Source: Holtiella tumoricola (GTDB taxonomy: Bacteria > Bacillota > Clostridia > Lachnospirales > Cellulosilyticaceae). From it: a stretch of 64,000 nt of DNA. This document shows, piece after piece, positions 27,036-34,332 of this stretch (within the stretch, counting starts at the first letter, position 1; each line of letters opens with the position of its first letter). The stretch spans positions 247,890 to 311,889 of the forward strand of contig NZ_JAQIFT010000068.1 in NCBI RefSeq assembly GCF_027857615.1, in the 5' to 3' direction. A model generated the notes under the pieces. That model ran no database searches. It saw only the letters and a program-made list of their open reading frames with translations, and was not told where the DNA came from. The position numbers and the translations under genes were made by a program.

Positions 27036-27233
27036 TTACTTTCTAGGTCTTTTAAATACCATAAAACTTTCATCCAATTTGTTAGGTTGCCCATAAGCTT
27101 GCATTTTAGGTTCATGCATATTGACAAGTTCCCATTCTTCTTTTCCGTATGCATTTAAATGCTCTTCAATACTTAACTCATTCTTCTCGTTCACAAATTG
27201 ATCAAAGGCTATTGTTTTGTATTCCCATTCCAT
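27036..27233 (-). CDS. DUF4177 family small protein
   Basis: Protein of 65 aa with the DUF4177 pattern: WEYKTIAFD at the start, EEHLNAYGKEEWELVNMHE in the middle and FMVFKRPRK at the end. The family is a small alpha-beta fold of unknown function. AAGGAAGGAGC precedes the ATG. Confidence 0.8.
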   Translation of the reverse strand: MEWEYKTIAFDQFVNEKNELSIEEHLNAYGKEEWELVNMHEPKMQAYGQPNKLDESFMVFKRPRK

Positions 27234-27361
27234 TTTGATTGCTCCTTCCTTTTATTTAGGGACACTATACTACTTAATCTCTCATACTTCATATTTTAGT
27301 GTCAGCAATCTAGAATCTATTTATACCTTAATCTATCTTATATATTGTATACAACTTTAAT

Positions 27362-28021
27362 TTATTTATCTTCCATTCTATAGCCATATCTATAGATTGT
27401 CTCTACCTGAAGCCTTGGCATTTTCTTTCTTAACCTTCTCATCAAATCATCAACTACGCGGTCACTTCCAAAGTAGTCTCTTTCCCAAATGTTATTCAAA
27501 ATTTCGTCGCGCGTAAAAGGTCTTCCTATATTATTGTACATCAACACGAGTAACTTATACTCTCTACTAGATAAATCTAAGAGTGCCTCTTGGTCATATA
27601 CTTTATGGGTATTAAAGTCTATTTTGTATCCGGCAATAATTCCTGTATCTTCTGACTTATAGCATCGATCGATAATTTTTTTGACACGTAGTACAAGCTC
27701 TTTAGGCGAAAAAGGTTTGGCAATATAGTCTTCTGCACCTTTTTCTAACCCTAGTATTTTGTCAAAATCTTGGTCTCTCGCTGAAATCAGTATAATGGGT
27801 AATTTAGGATCTATTTGCTTGAGTTCATCCATCAATTCAAAACCACTTTTACCTGGTAACATAATATCTAAGATCCATATATGCATGTCCTCTTCTATTA
27901 CTTCACTAACTGATTCTGCGCTATTAAAAGCAAAAACTTTATAATTTTCTTTTTCTAAATAACTCTTGATAATATCATTTAGATTTTTTTCATCTTCCAC
28001 TAATCCAATACGAATTTCCAT
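27362..28021 (-). CDS. OmpR-family response regulator of the probable copper locus
   Basis: Protein of 219 aa: a receiver domain (VEDE at 8-11, Asp52 in WILDIMLPG, Lys in IAKPFSPKEL) and a winged-helix domain (LSSREYKLLVLMYNN, RDEILNNIWERDYFG, VVDDLMRRLRKKM). It is the last gene of a group that runs kinase, metal-transport fusion, regulator. Only 12 bases separate it from the fusion gene, so the three are probably one operon. Confidence 0.92.
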   Translation of the reverse strand: MEIRIGLVEDEKNLNDIIKSYLEKENYKVFAFNSAESVSEVIEEDMHIWILDIMLPGKSGFELMDELKQIDPKLPIILISARDQDFDKILGLEKGAEDYIAKPFSPKELVLRVKKIIDRCYKSEDTGIIAGYKIDFNTHKVYDQEALLDLSSREYKLLVLMYNNIGRPFTRDEILNNIWERDYFGSDRVVDDLMRRLRKKMPRLQVETIYRYGYRMEDK

Positions 28022-28033
28022 CAGAACTTCCTC

Positions 28034-29317
28034 CTACTCCACAACTGTAATGGTATTTCTGATCATTCCCATCCAACATGAATACATAAAGTTCCCTTCT
28101 TCTGTTGGCATAAACTCAAATACATTTTCTCCTTCTTGAAGTGAAGCAAATATTTCGTACTCTGGAATATTAACTGCATAGTTACAGCCCGTTAAATTTC
28201 CAGGTTTTACATTCATTTTAAGTCTTACAGGGATATCCTTTTGTACCACAATATCCTCATACCTTCTAGGACCTACATCAATATTTACAACCTGATAACC
28301 ATCTTCCATGATAACATTACGATTATCTAAACTATTTCCACTAGCTAGTGCTGTATTAATACCTGCTGTTGTTAATCCATTTAACATCATACTTATACCT
28401 AAGACTATAACTAAGTAGCCTCCCATTTTAAAGACCAATGTTTTTGATCCAACAGATAGCTTGTTAATAAATACACCCAATCCTAACATAAGTGGCACTG
28501 TACCTAAACTAAAAGCTAACATTGCTAATGCACCTTGTATAAAACTTCCTGTACCAAGGGCATAAATCTGCATCATCTGAAGAGGCCCACAAGGCATAAG
28601 TCCGTTTACAAGCCCTAATATAAATGGCCCTCTATCATGACTGAGCTGATACCTTATCTTTGACAATTTTAAGTTCAAGTGTTGCATGAACTTAAGATTT
28701 GTTAACGCTACAACGCCTGCATTATTTAACCCTATTATAACCATAAGGCAACCAAGTACAATGGGTACGACTGCAAAAAAAGTATTCCCTAAAGTTATCC
28801 CTGCCCCAACGGCTCCTACTATACCTCCTAGAAGTGTATAAGAAATAATTCTTCCTATATTATATAAGATATTTCTTTTAAAGTTGTCCTTTTCGCTTGT
28901 TACTTGAGATAATGCAATCCCCCCACACATGGATATACAGTGGAAAGAGGTTGTCATACCTATAATAAATAACATGATCAGACTTAGGCTATTACCTCCT
29001 GTTAAAAGTGTAGAAAAATCAGGAACAATGCTACTTATGATTAAGAACAGGAGTATTGCTATTCCCGCTAACATCCATACCTTTTTAGGCTTTTCCTCCT
29101 GACTTTCCAGCTCTTCCATAAGTTCATAGCCAAGTACTTCTAAAATCTTTTTGATTTCTTGTAACCTAATTTGACGCGGATCATAATCTATCTCTAAACT
29201 TTTAGTTTTCAACTGCACTTGTGCCTTTTGAATCCCTTTTTTATTACTTAAATTTTTTTCTATCTTTTCTTTGCACTGGCTACACGTTATGCCACATACT
29301 TTATATACCTTATTCAT
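28034..29317 (-). CDS. Heavy-metal-associated / UreH-SafE membrane / cupredoxin fusion protein
   Basis: Protein of 427 aa in three parts. Residues 1-70 form a heavy-metal-associated domain (GITCSQC, Cys12 and Cys15). Residues 80-330 are a TauE/SafE-UreH-type membrane domain with six to seven helices and the metal-ligand-like motifs SFHCISMCGG (His126, Cys127, Met130, Cys131) and NGLMPCGPLQMM. Residues about 345-427 form a cupredoxin-like domain ending YSCWMGMIRNTITVVE with Cys and Met ligands. This combination points to copper transfer across the membrane; export and loading of a cuproprotein are both possible. Encoded between its kinase and regulator. Confidence 0.85.
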   Translation of the reverse strand: MNKVYKVCGITCSQCKEKIEKNLSNKKGIQKAQVQLKTKSLEIDYDPRQIRLQEIKKILEVLGYELMEELESQEEKPKKVWMLAGIAILLFLIISSIVPDFSTLLTGGNSLSLIMLFIIGMTTSFHCISMCGGIALSQVTSEKDNFKRNILYNIGRIISYTLLGGIVGAVGAGITLGNTFFAVVPIVLGCLMVIIGLNNAGVVALTNLKFMQHLNLKLSKIRYQLSHDRGPFILGLVNGLMPCGPLQMMQIYALGTGSFIQGALAMLAFSLGTVPLMLGLGVFINKLSVGSKTLVFKMGGYLVIVLGISMMLNGLTTAGINTALASGNSLDNRNVIMEDGYQVVNIDVGPRRYEDIVVQKDIPVRLKMNVKPGNLTGCNYAVNIPEYEIFASLQEGENVFEFMPTEEGNFMYSCWMGMIRNTITVVE

Positions 29318-29400
29318 TGTTTCACCTCAACTATTATTGGATTGAATAGAGCTATTCTAACAAAATAGTTTGGTGTAATTACTAAGTAAATATGGAATAA

Positions 29401-30717
29401 TTATGTGATTTGCTTAGTAATCTTAAATGTTACCCCACCTCGTTCATTGACAAAGGTAATCTCATATTGATAGAGTTCTACAGTCTTTTTCACAATGGAA
29501 AGCCCAAGACCTGTTACGCCACCTTTGCCTACCTCAAAGGGATTAAATAAACTTCCATTCATACTCGCTTCAATAGGTGGACCATCATTGTACATAGAAA
29601 AGACACCATCTTTAACTATAATCCTAATTTGGCTCTTCGCATAGCGTTTGGCATTATCTAACAAATTTTCTATGACAATGCGCCACTTTTCTGTATCTCC
29701 AAGGAAATAGGACTCATCTAAATCACTTTCAATATATAAAGGCTCCTCTCGGTCTTGCATATACCCTACAACTTCAAGGACCAAGTCTTTCATTTTAAAA
29801 GTATCAGGAATCTCCTTTTGACTTTTAATATATTCTAAGCGATTTAAATAGAGAAGACTTTGTACTCTTCTTTGCAAGCGGTCTGCTTGATCATAGATAA
29901 CATGAGCTGTTTCTTCTACTGTACCATAAGGATAAACTGCATCAATAATCCCTTCTGCATAGTTTTTGATCACCGATAATGGCGTCTTTAAATCATGAGA
30001 TATATTGTGAATCATATCTTGCTTTACTTGGTCATTCTCATAAAGTTTTTGACGCATCGTTTCTAGTGAGGTCATCACTTCTTGAAACTCAGCAGTATAA
30101 TGATCTGTTTTTATAGGATTATTTAAATTTCCCTCACCTATTTCATCTAGCTTAAATTGAATATCTTTAAGATTATTAATCAGTCTAGCATTCCATTTGT
30201 AAAAGATAATCAAGATAATACCTATAGTGATACCAATAATCATAAGTACATTCATAAAGAGCTGATTAGATAGCATGGAATAATTGGTCTCTATTTTATA
30301 TGAAATAAGGATATCTCCTTCATATTGGGTATTAATCACATAATAAATCACTTCATGCCCTTGTACATACTTATACATTCCAAGTGGTTTCTGCTCGGCA
30401 ACTGCTTTGTCATCCATCTGCAAAAAGAATTCTTTATACATTAATCTTTGATGCAATAAATCTTCTGTTATATCTTCATCAATATTTGTCTCTAATTGAC
30501 TATATAAGATATGGTAGATGCCATCATATCCATTATACTTTTCAAGTCCTTCTTGACCTAGTTGACTTTGGACTTCTACTATATGATTAAATATTCTATT
30601 ATCAAAAAAGTATCGCATTGTGCTTGGCAAGATGGTACAAAAGACAACAATACTTCCTATAATGATTACACAAACCGTCAAAAACAACTGATAGTTTAAC
30701 CTTGTGATCTTCTTCAT
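29401..30717 (-). CDS. Sensor histidine kinase of the probable copper locus
   Basis: Protein of 438 aa. Membrane helices at about 11-30 and 153-173 enclose a 120-aa sensor region. A HAMP segment follows, then the H-box HNISHDLKTPL with His241 and a HATPase domain (LLDNAKRYAK, GVTGLGLSIVKK). It lies 84 bases upstream of the metal-transport fusion and is separated from its presumed response regulator by that gene, an unusual order. The sensor region shows no evident Cys/His/Met cluster, so direct metal sensing is not proven. Confidence 0.92.
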   Translation of the reverse strand: MKKITRLNYQLFLTVCVIIIGSIVVFCTILPSTMRYFFDNRIFNHIVEVQSQLGQEGLEKYNGYDGIYHILYSQLETNIDEDITEDLLHQRLMYKEFFLQMDDKAVAEQKPLGMYKYVQGHEVIYYVINTQYEGDILISYKIETNYSMLSNQLFMNVLMIIGITIGIILIIFYKWNARLINNLKDIQFKLDEIGEGNLNNPIKTDHYTAEFQEVMTSLETMRQKLYENDQVKQDMIHNISHDLKTPLSVIKNYAEGIIDAVYPYGTVEETAHVIYDQADRLQRRVQSLLYLNRLEYIKSQKEIPDTFKMKDLVLEVVGYMQDREEPLYIESDLDESYFLGDTEKWRIVIENLLDNAKRYAKSQIRIIVKDGVFSMYNDGPPIEASMNGSLFNPFEVGKGGVTGLGLSIVKKTVELYQYEITFVNERGGVTFKITKQIT

Positions 30718-30800
30718 TCATTTAGCTTCCTTTTACTTATTATTTTGGATATGACTTAGTATGCCAATCATGGCTATTATAACACCTTTTAACACATACA

Positions 30801-30840
30801 AAAAATCAGTTAATGCCTCTAGATGACATTAACTGATTCT
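30801..30840 (-). terminator. Terminator of the small secreted protein gene
   Basis: AATCAGTTAATG pairs perfectly with CATTAACTGATT; the minus-strand transcript then reads TTTTTTG. It isolates the small gene from the kinase. Confidence 0.85.
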
Positions 30841-30849
30841 ACTTACTTT

Positions 30850-31176
30850 TTAATGGCAACCGAAGCCATTTCTACCTCTATTAGAACCCTTGTTACTCAT
30901 ACGCTCTATACAGTAGTTGAACATCTCTTTTGCTTGTTCTTCTGTAAGGTTACCTAACTCAATTTGTTGCTCCATCATATCTCTCATTTCATCATAGATG
31001 TTGCTATAAGTATCCTCACCTGCTGATAGCGTTACTGCTTGATTATTTACTGTAGCTGTAAGTTCTACCGGTACTGTACCTGTGTTATTCATAGGGGTTG
31101 GCCCTTTTGCAAATAATGAAAAACTTCCTACTGCCATTATCCCAACAACTAATACACCTAAATATTTTGCTTTCAT
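30850..31176 (-). CDS. Small secreted protein, 108 aa, next to the copper locus
   Basis: A signal peptide (MKAKYLGVLVVGIMAVGSFSLFA) is followed by a mature region of about 85 aa with a helical, Met-containing segment (MRDMMEQQIELGNLTEEQAKEMFNYCIERM). The tail is Gly/Asn/Arg-rich and ends GFGCH. The EEQA..M helix recalls small periplasmic metal- or stress-binding proteins such as DUF2680 or CpxP-like proteins, but only loosely. The ATG at 31176 has GGAGG six bases upstream. Its position just before the kinase suggests common regulation, although a terminator lies between. Confidence 0.72.
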   Translation of the reverse strand: MKAKYLGVLVVGIMAVGSFSLFAKGPTPMNNTGTVPVELTATVNNQAVTLSAGEDTYSNIYDEMRDMMEQQIELGNLTEEQAKEMFNYCIERMSNKGSNRGRNGFGCH

Positions 31177-31473
31177 ATTGTTCCTCCATCTATTCACTGA
31201 ATTTGCTAGTGCATAATGGGATTATATAAGAGGACTATCTGAGAATGATGGAATAATTACGGAAAAATTATGTGTTTTGCTTTTTATCTCAAAACTGACA
31301 TGTTACATAAGTTTAAGTAACATCTTTGTGGAATTTTTATACGTATTCTATTTTTATGTCAAATCTAGAAATTTACTTTCTTGATTTCGAAGAAGACTTC
31401 TAAAAATACAACCTTTTTATTGTACAAAGTATAAGAATTTTTTATAGGCCTTGCCAATTGTATCTAATCAAAG
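31177..31473. other. Non-coding region upstream of the small secreted protein
   Basis: About 300 AT-rich bases that should hold the promoter of the secreted-protein gene. I see no open frame and no strong hairpin before the repeat element beginning at 31475. Confidence 0.4.
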
Positions 31474-31474
31474 C

Positions 31475-31550
31475 ATGTCACCAATAAAAAGCCAGCTTAA
31501 GTTTGCGTATGATTTTGAAGTAGAAGGCAACTTAAGCCGGCTTTTATTGT
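31475..31550. repeat. Stem-loop repeat element copy 1; also terminator of the VWA gene
   Basis: This copy reads TGTCACCAATAAA, then a GCCAGCTTAAG/CTTAAGCCGGC stem, loop TGATTTTGAAGTAGAAGGCA, then CTTTTATTG. On the minus strand the single mismatch becomes a G-U pair and the stem is followed by TTTTTATTGG, so it can terminate the VWA gene ending at 31651. Copy 2 at 33641-33713 is the same element in the opposite orientation, and copy 3 at 33980-34062 is more diverged. Confidence 0.7.
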
Positions 31551-31650
31551 TATTAAATAAATTTTTCATAAGTACACTAAATCAAGACTTCATCTCTAAT
31601 AACAAATAAAAATCTGTTTAAATTACTAATCGTTCATTTTAGTTCTAAAC

Positions 31651-33066
31651 TTATGGTGTAGTTATAGGACACGTACAAGGACATGGTGTTGTTGGTGTTT
31701 GTGCATATACATGATGTGCTTTTGTCCTTACTCTAAACTCTCTTTGACCACATTGTGTCGTGCTATCATCATTAATTGCAAATTCTACACAATTACATTC
31801 TCTATCATGACACATATTATCTGTGGTTGTTCCTGTTGCTGGAATTCTTACTACTTTAGTTGCATAAGGTGTTTCTGCGATAAGATTACCTGATGCATCC
31901 CTTGTTACCTCACTTAATAAAACAGCTACATTAAGATCCTTTTCCTGACAAGCAGTAGCATGGAGGTGTACAAAAAGTCTCCTACCATTTGGTTTAACTA
32001 CAGCTTCAACAGGTGGTGTATGCACTTCTTCTTCACAAGGATCCAAATAAATAGATTCAAAAGTATCTACATCACAGCCTTCGCAGCAAGTAGGATTACA
32101 AGTAATTGTAATTTCTGTCACATTAGGTGTGAAATTAACTTGATTCCCTTCAGTATCTGTATAGGTTACCGTTCTGTTTACTGGTAACGTGGCACTGGTA
32201 GAACCTAAATAGCCTACATAGAAACTTAAAGTTGCAGCCTCTGTTGTGGATTTACCTAATACATCTAATTTCCAAGTAATAGATTTACCAGATATAGTAT
32301 AACTAGCTGTAGTTGTACTTGGTTCTATATGAGTGATTGGAGGAAGAATTTCAAATTCATCTTCTACTGTATCTACTACAGTGATATTTGTTGCGCCTGG
32401 CTTCGTAATATTGGCTGCTAAATCTTCAAATGCTTGTTTTAAATCCGCTGGTGTAGGTGCAATGAGTACATGTGTACTATCTGGATCGCTTGCCCAATTA
32501 TTTAGATTTGTAGGGTTAACACTGCCTAAACCTATAGCATATATCTCAATACCTTGTGCACGTGCTGCAGCTGCAGCTGGATCCGCATTACCACCTGTAG
32601 TGGTTTCTCCATCTGTAAACATAATCATAATCTTTTTATTTGGAGGAGTAAGAGGAGGTGTATACTGAGCAGTTGCAAGTTCAAATGCCTCCTTGTGATT
32701 CGTATTACCACCAGCTACAAGAGCTTCAATTGCGGTATTTAACGTATTCACATTTCTTGTAAATGCAGTATCCAATGTTGCATTATCTGCGAAAGAAACA
32801 ATCCCTATTCTACTAGGTGCTCCTATTTGACTAGGATCTCCTGGATTTGTTGCTTCTTGAATAATTGTTACAAATTGATGTGCAGCAAGCTTAAGTTGAG
32901 CAATTGGAGTTCCTCCCATACTACCTGATCGGTCAAGCACAAGCATAATATCTACTGGATTTGTTGTAATATCTGGTGCAGCATTAAGTGCTAAAGTTAT
33001 CTGAGCCTTTTCCTTACATGTAATACTTGTAGGTGTAATTGTTTTAGTAGCTACTGAAATTCCCAT
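31651..33066 (-). CDS. Cysteine-rich von Willebrand factor A-domain protein without signal peptide
   Basis: Protein of 471 aa. A short N-terminal strand region precedes a VWA domain (about 37-215) with an intact MIDAS: DRSGSMGG, the Thr in GGNTNHKEAF and MFTDGETTTG. A DUF11-like beta domain (about 220-325) and a Cys-rich C-terminal domain (about 335-471, ending PCPCTCPITTP) follow. There is no signal peptide or anchor, which is odd for a VWA adhesin-like protein but normal for proteins assembled on a spore inside the mother cell. The C-terminal domain resembles the whole of the 107-aa neighbour 74 bases upstream. ATG follows AAAGGAG. Confidence 0.85.
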   Translation of the reverse strand: MGISVATKTITPTSITCKEKAQITLALNAAPDITTNPVDIMLVLDRSGSMGGTPIAQLKLAAHQFVTIIQEATNPGDPSQIGAPSRIGIVSFADNATLDTAFTRNVNTLNTAIEALVAGGNTNHKEAFELATAQYTPPLTPPNKKIMIMFTDGETTTGGNADPAAAAARAQGIEIYAIGLGSVNPTNLNNWASDPDSTHVLIAPTPADLKQAFEDLAANITKPGATNITVVDTVEDEFEILPPITHIEPSTTTASYTISGKSITWKLDVLGKSTTEAATLSFYVGYLGSTSATLPVNRTVTYTDTEGNQVNFTPNVTEITITCNPTCCEGCDVDTFESIYLDPCEEEVHTPPVEAVVKPNGRRLFVHLHATACQEKDLNVAVLLSEVTRDASGNLIAETPYATKVVRIPATGTTTDNMCHDRECNCVEFAINDDSTTQCGQREFRVRTKAHHVYAQTPTTPCPCTCPITTP

Positions 33067-33140
33067 TTAAAATCACTCCTTTATATTTTTTATTGTGCCT
33101 CTTATGACAGTTATGTTTAAATATCCAATAGCTGTATAGA

Positions 33141-33464
33141 TTAATAAATATAATGAGCCATTACTTCCACCTTAATATCTTCCTTACATTCATCAGTAAA
33201 CAAGAAGTCAAATTCATCTACATAAAACTTACAAATTTTTCTGCAGCATGGGGAATATCCAGTAAAAACTTTGCATGTTTTTAAAGCATATAACCTACCA
33301 TTTACAAAAATTTGTACACCTACTACAATTTTTCTACAAGGACATACATTATAGAGATAAACAGGAACTGTTAGTAAGTGACCCTCATCAGAAGCTTGAG
33401 TAGCTATATTAATATATTTAGTGTCTTCACATGCTTTAAAGTCTATGTCTACAATACATTCCAC
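33141..33464 (-). CDS. Small cysteine-rich protein, 107 aa, sharing a domain with the VWA protein
   Basis: Soluble, beta-rich protein with Cys pairs at CPCRK, YSPCCRKICKF and DECKED. The pattern V-G-V-x-I-F-V...G-R-L-Y-A...K-V, then C-x-F-x-V, ending V-x-x-x-A-H-Y-I-Y, can be laid over the VWA protein's C-terminus (LNVAVLL, GNLIAE, KVVRI, CVEFAI, FRVRTKAHHVY). I know no named family for it. GTG start behind GGGGGGAG. A sigma-K-type promoter (AC, 17 bases, CATAAATTA) lies about 40 bases upstream, and the VWA gene follows after 74 bases, probably on the same transcript. Spore-coat or exosporium role is inferred. Confidence 0.72.
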   Translation of the reverse strand: MECIVDIDFKACEDTKYINIATQASDEGHLLTVPVYLYNVCPCRKIVVGVQIFVNGRLYALKTCKVFTGYSPCCRKICKFYVDEFDFLFTDECKEDIKVEVMAHYIY

Positions 33465-33502
33465 ATTGGCTCCCCCCTACTTATCTTGGACTCCTTTCTC
33501 TA

Positions 33503-33530
33503 TAATTTATGCTTGGACTTTTTAAAACGT
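33503..33530 (-). promoter_or_regulatory. Candidate sigma-K promoter of the 107-aa/VWA gene pair
   Basis: On the minus strand AC at 33530-33529 is followed after 17 bases by CATAAATTA (33511-33503), matching the sigma-K consensus AC-N16/17-CATANNNTA. The same arrangement with the same 17-base spacer occurs at 51713-51740. Sigma-E cannot be fully excluded. Confidence 0.5.
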
Positions 33531-33640
33531 TCATCTTTCGACATAATTATTAATTCATATTCTAGATGTACTATTTCAATAAAGATGCTTCTATTATATC
33601 TTTACGATATAATAACTTTAGATACTTTCTTTCCTGAACG

Positions 33641-33713
33641 CAACAAAAGCCAGCCTAAGTTGCCCTCCCCTCCAAAATCACGGGCAGACTTAAGCTGGCT
33701 TTATAGGTGACAT
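33641..33713. repeat. Stem-loop repeat element copy 2; terminator of the structured RNA
   Basis: Read on the minus strand: TGTCACCTATAAA, stem GCCAGCTTAAGT...GCCC with GGGC...ACTTAGGCTGGC, loop GTGATTTTGGAGGGGA, then TTTTGTTG. It aligns along its length with copy 1 (plus strand). The hairpin with its T-tract would end a minus-strand transcript of the structured region at 33715-33955. Confidence 0.7.
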
Positions 33714-33955
33714 ATTTATTCGGATTCTTAGTCTAATTTCATCAATAGGGTTTTGTGTAAGTCGTTGTTAGGTCCCTTCCTAGCCGATTCTCGTCCTTAC
33801 CAAAGCGCCTGGTAACCCTGCCGGTGAAAGAGGTCGCAGTGACTTTACACCATTAATCGTCTGGCCACTTGTAACACATAAGAGGTACTATCCGGTTACA
33901 CTTAACGTTTTACACAGTATGTATTATTGACTCTATTATAAAGTTTGAATCCTCA
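33643..33955 (-). ncRNA. Candidate large structured non-coding RNA
   Basis: There is no open frame in this stretch, which is much richer in G+C than its surroundings. On the minus strand GGATTC (33952-33947) and GAATCC (33727-33722) can close a domain of about 230 nt. Inside, GTGTAAAGTC pairs with GACTTACAC, TTACCA with TGGTAA, CTGC with GCAG, TAGG with CCTA, and TGTAAC with GTTACA. Copy 2 of the repeat element provides the 3' terminator. Motifs of tmRNA, RNase P and SRP RNA are absent. The raiA motif RNA of Firmicutes has a similar size and compactness and is one candidate, but I cannot confirm it. Strand is inferred from the terminator. Confidence 0.5.
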
Positions 33956-33979
33956 TTTATGCTTTCATCCTCCACCCTA

Positions 33980-34062
33980 GTGTCACCGCTAAAGTAGGAA
34001 TGCCTAAGAAAAAAGTGTTCTTTTGGGAGGGGAGGCAAAAGTTAACGTCCTTCTTTCTTAGT
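33980..34062. repeat. Stem-loop repeat element copy 3 (diverged)
   Basis: On the plus strand TGTCACCGCTAAA is followed by CTAAGAAA, loop TTTTGGGAGGGGAGGCAAAA, and TTTCTTAG. It shares with copies 1 and 2 the TGTCACCNNTAAA lead and with copy 2 the TTTTGG(G)AGGGGAGG loop, while the stem sequence has changed. The other strand of the loop reads CCTCCCCTCC, like an anti-Shine-Dalgarno sequence. Confidence 0.55.
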
Positions 34063-34066
34063 GGTA

Positions 34067-34284
34067 TAGGATCCTGAGTATCTAGAATATCAATCGCCTA
34101 TACTTTTATATTAAGTGTTACTTTATACTTGGTACTGCATGTCTTTTGATATATTTAGTATACTCCTTTGAAACTTTTCTTTCAATTGACAGAATTAACA
34201 AAATATTATTTTTCTATTTTTATCTTTTCTAAGGGTTTGTAAAATAACCTCTCTTTATTCGTACTAGAATTTGTATACTTTTAT
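34067..34284. other. Non-coding gap after repeat copy 3
   Basis: About 220 AT-rich bases between copy 3 and the SpoIID-type gene's terminator. I see no gene or clear signal in it; it may hold the promoter for the structured RNA. Confidence 0.4.
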
Positions 34285-34332
34285 AAAAATAGGGTATAGA
34301 ATAATAAACCCATTATTCTATACCCTATTTTT
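34285..34332. terminator. Terminator of the SpoIID/LytB gene
   Basis: A 21-bp perfect inverted repeat (core ATAGGGTATAGAATAAT) with a 6-base loop overlaps the stop codon and runs into T5 on the minus strand; the sequence is near-symmetrical and could work both ways. Confidence 0.88.

Noticed and set aside
33780..33900. Possible tRNA, tmRNA, RNase P or SRP RNA in the GC-rich stretch
   Set aside because: No CCA-type acceptor end or TTCAAAT loop, no tmRNA tag frame, no GAGGAAAGTCC of RNase P and no GGAAG tetraloop region of SRP RNA.
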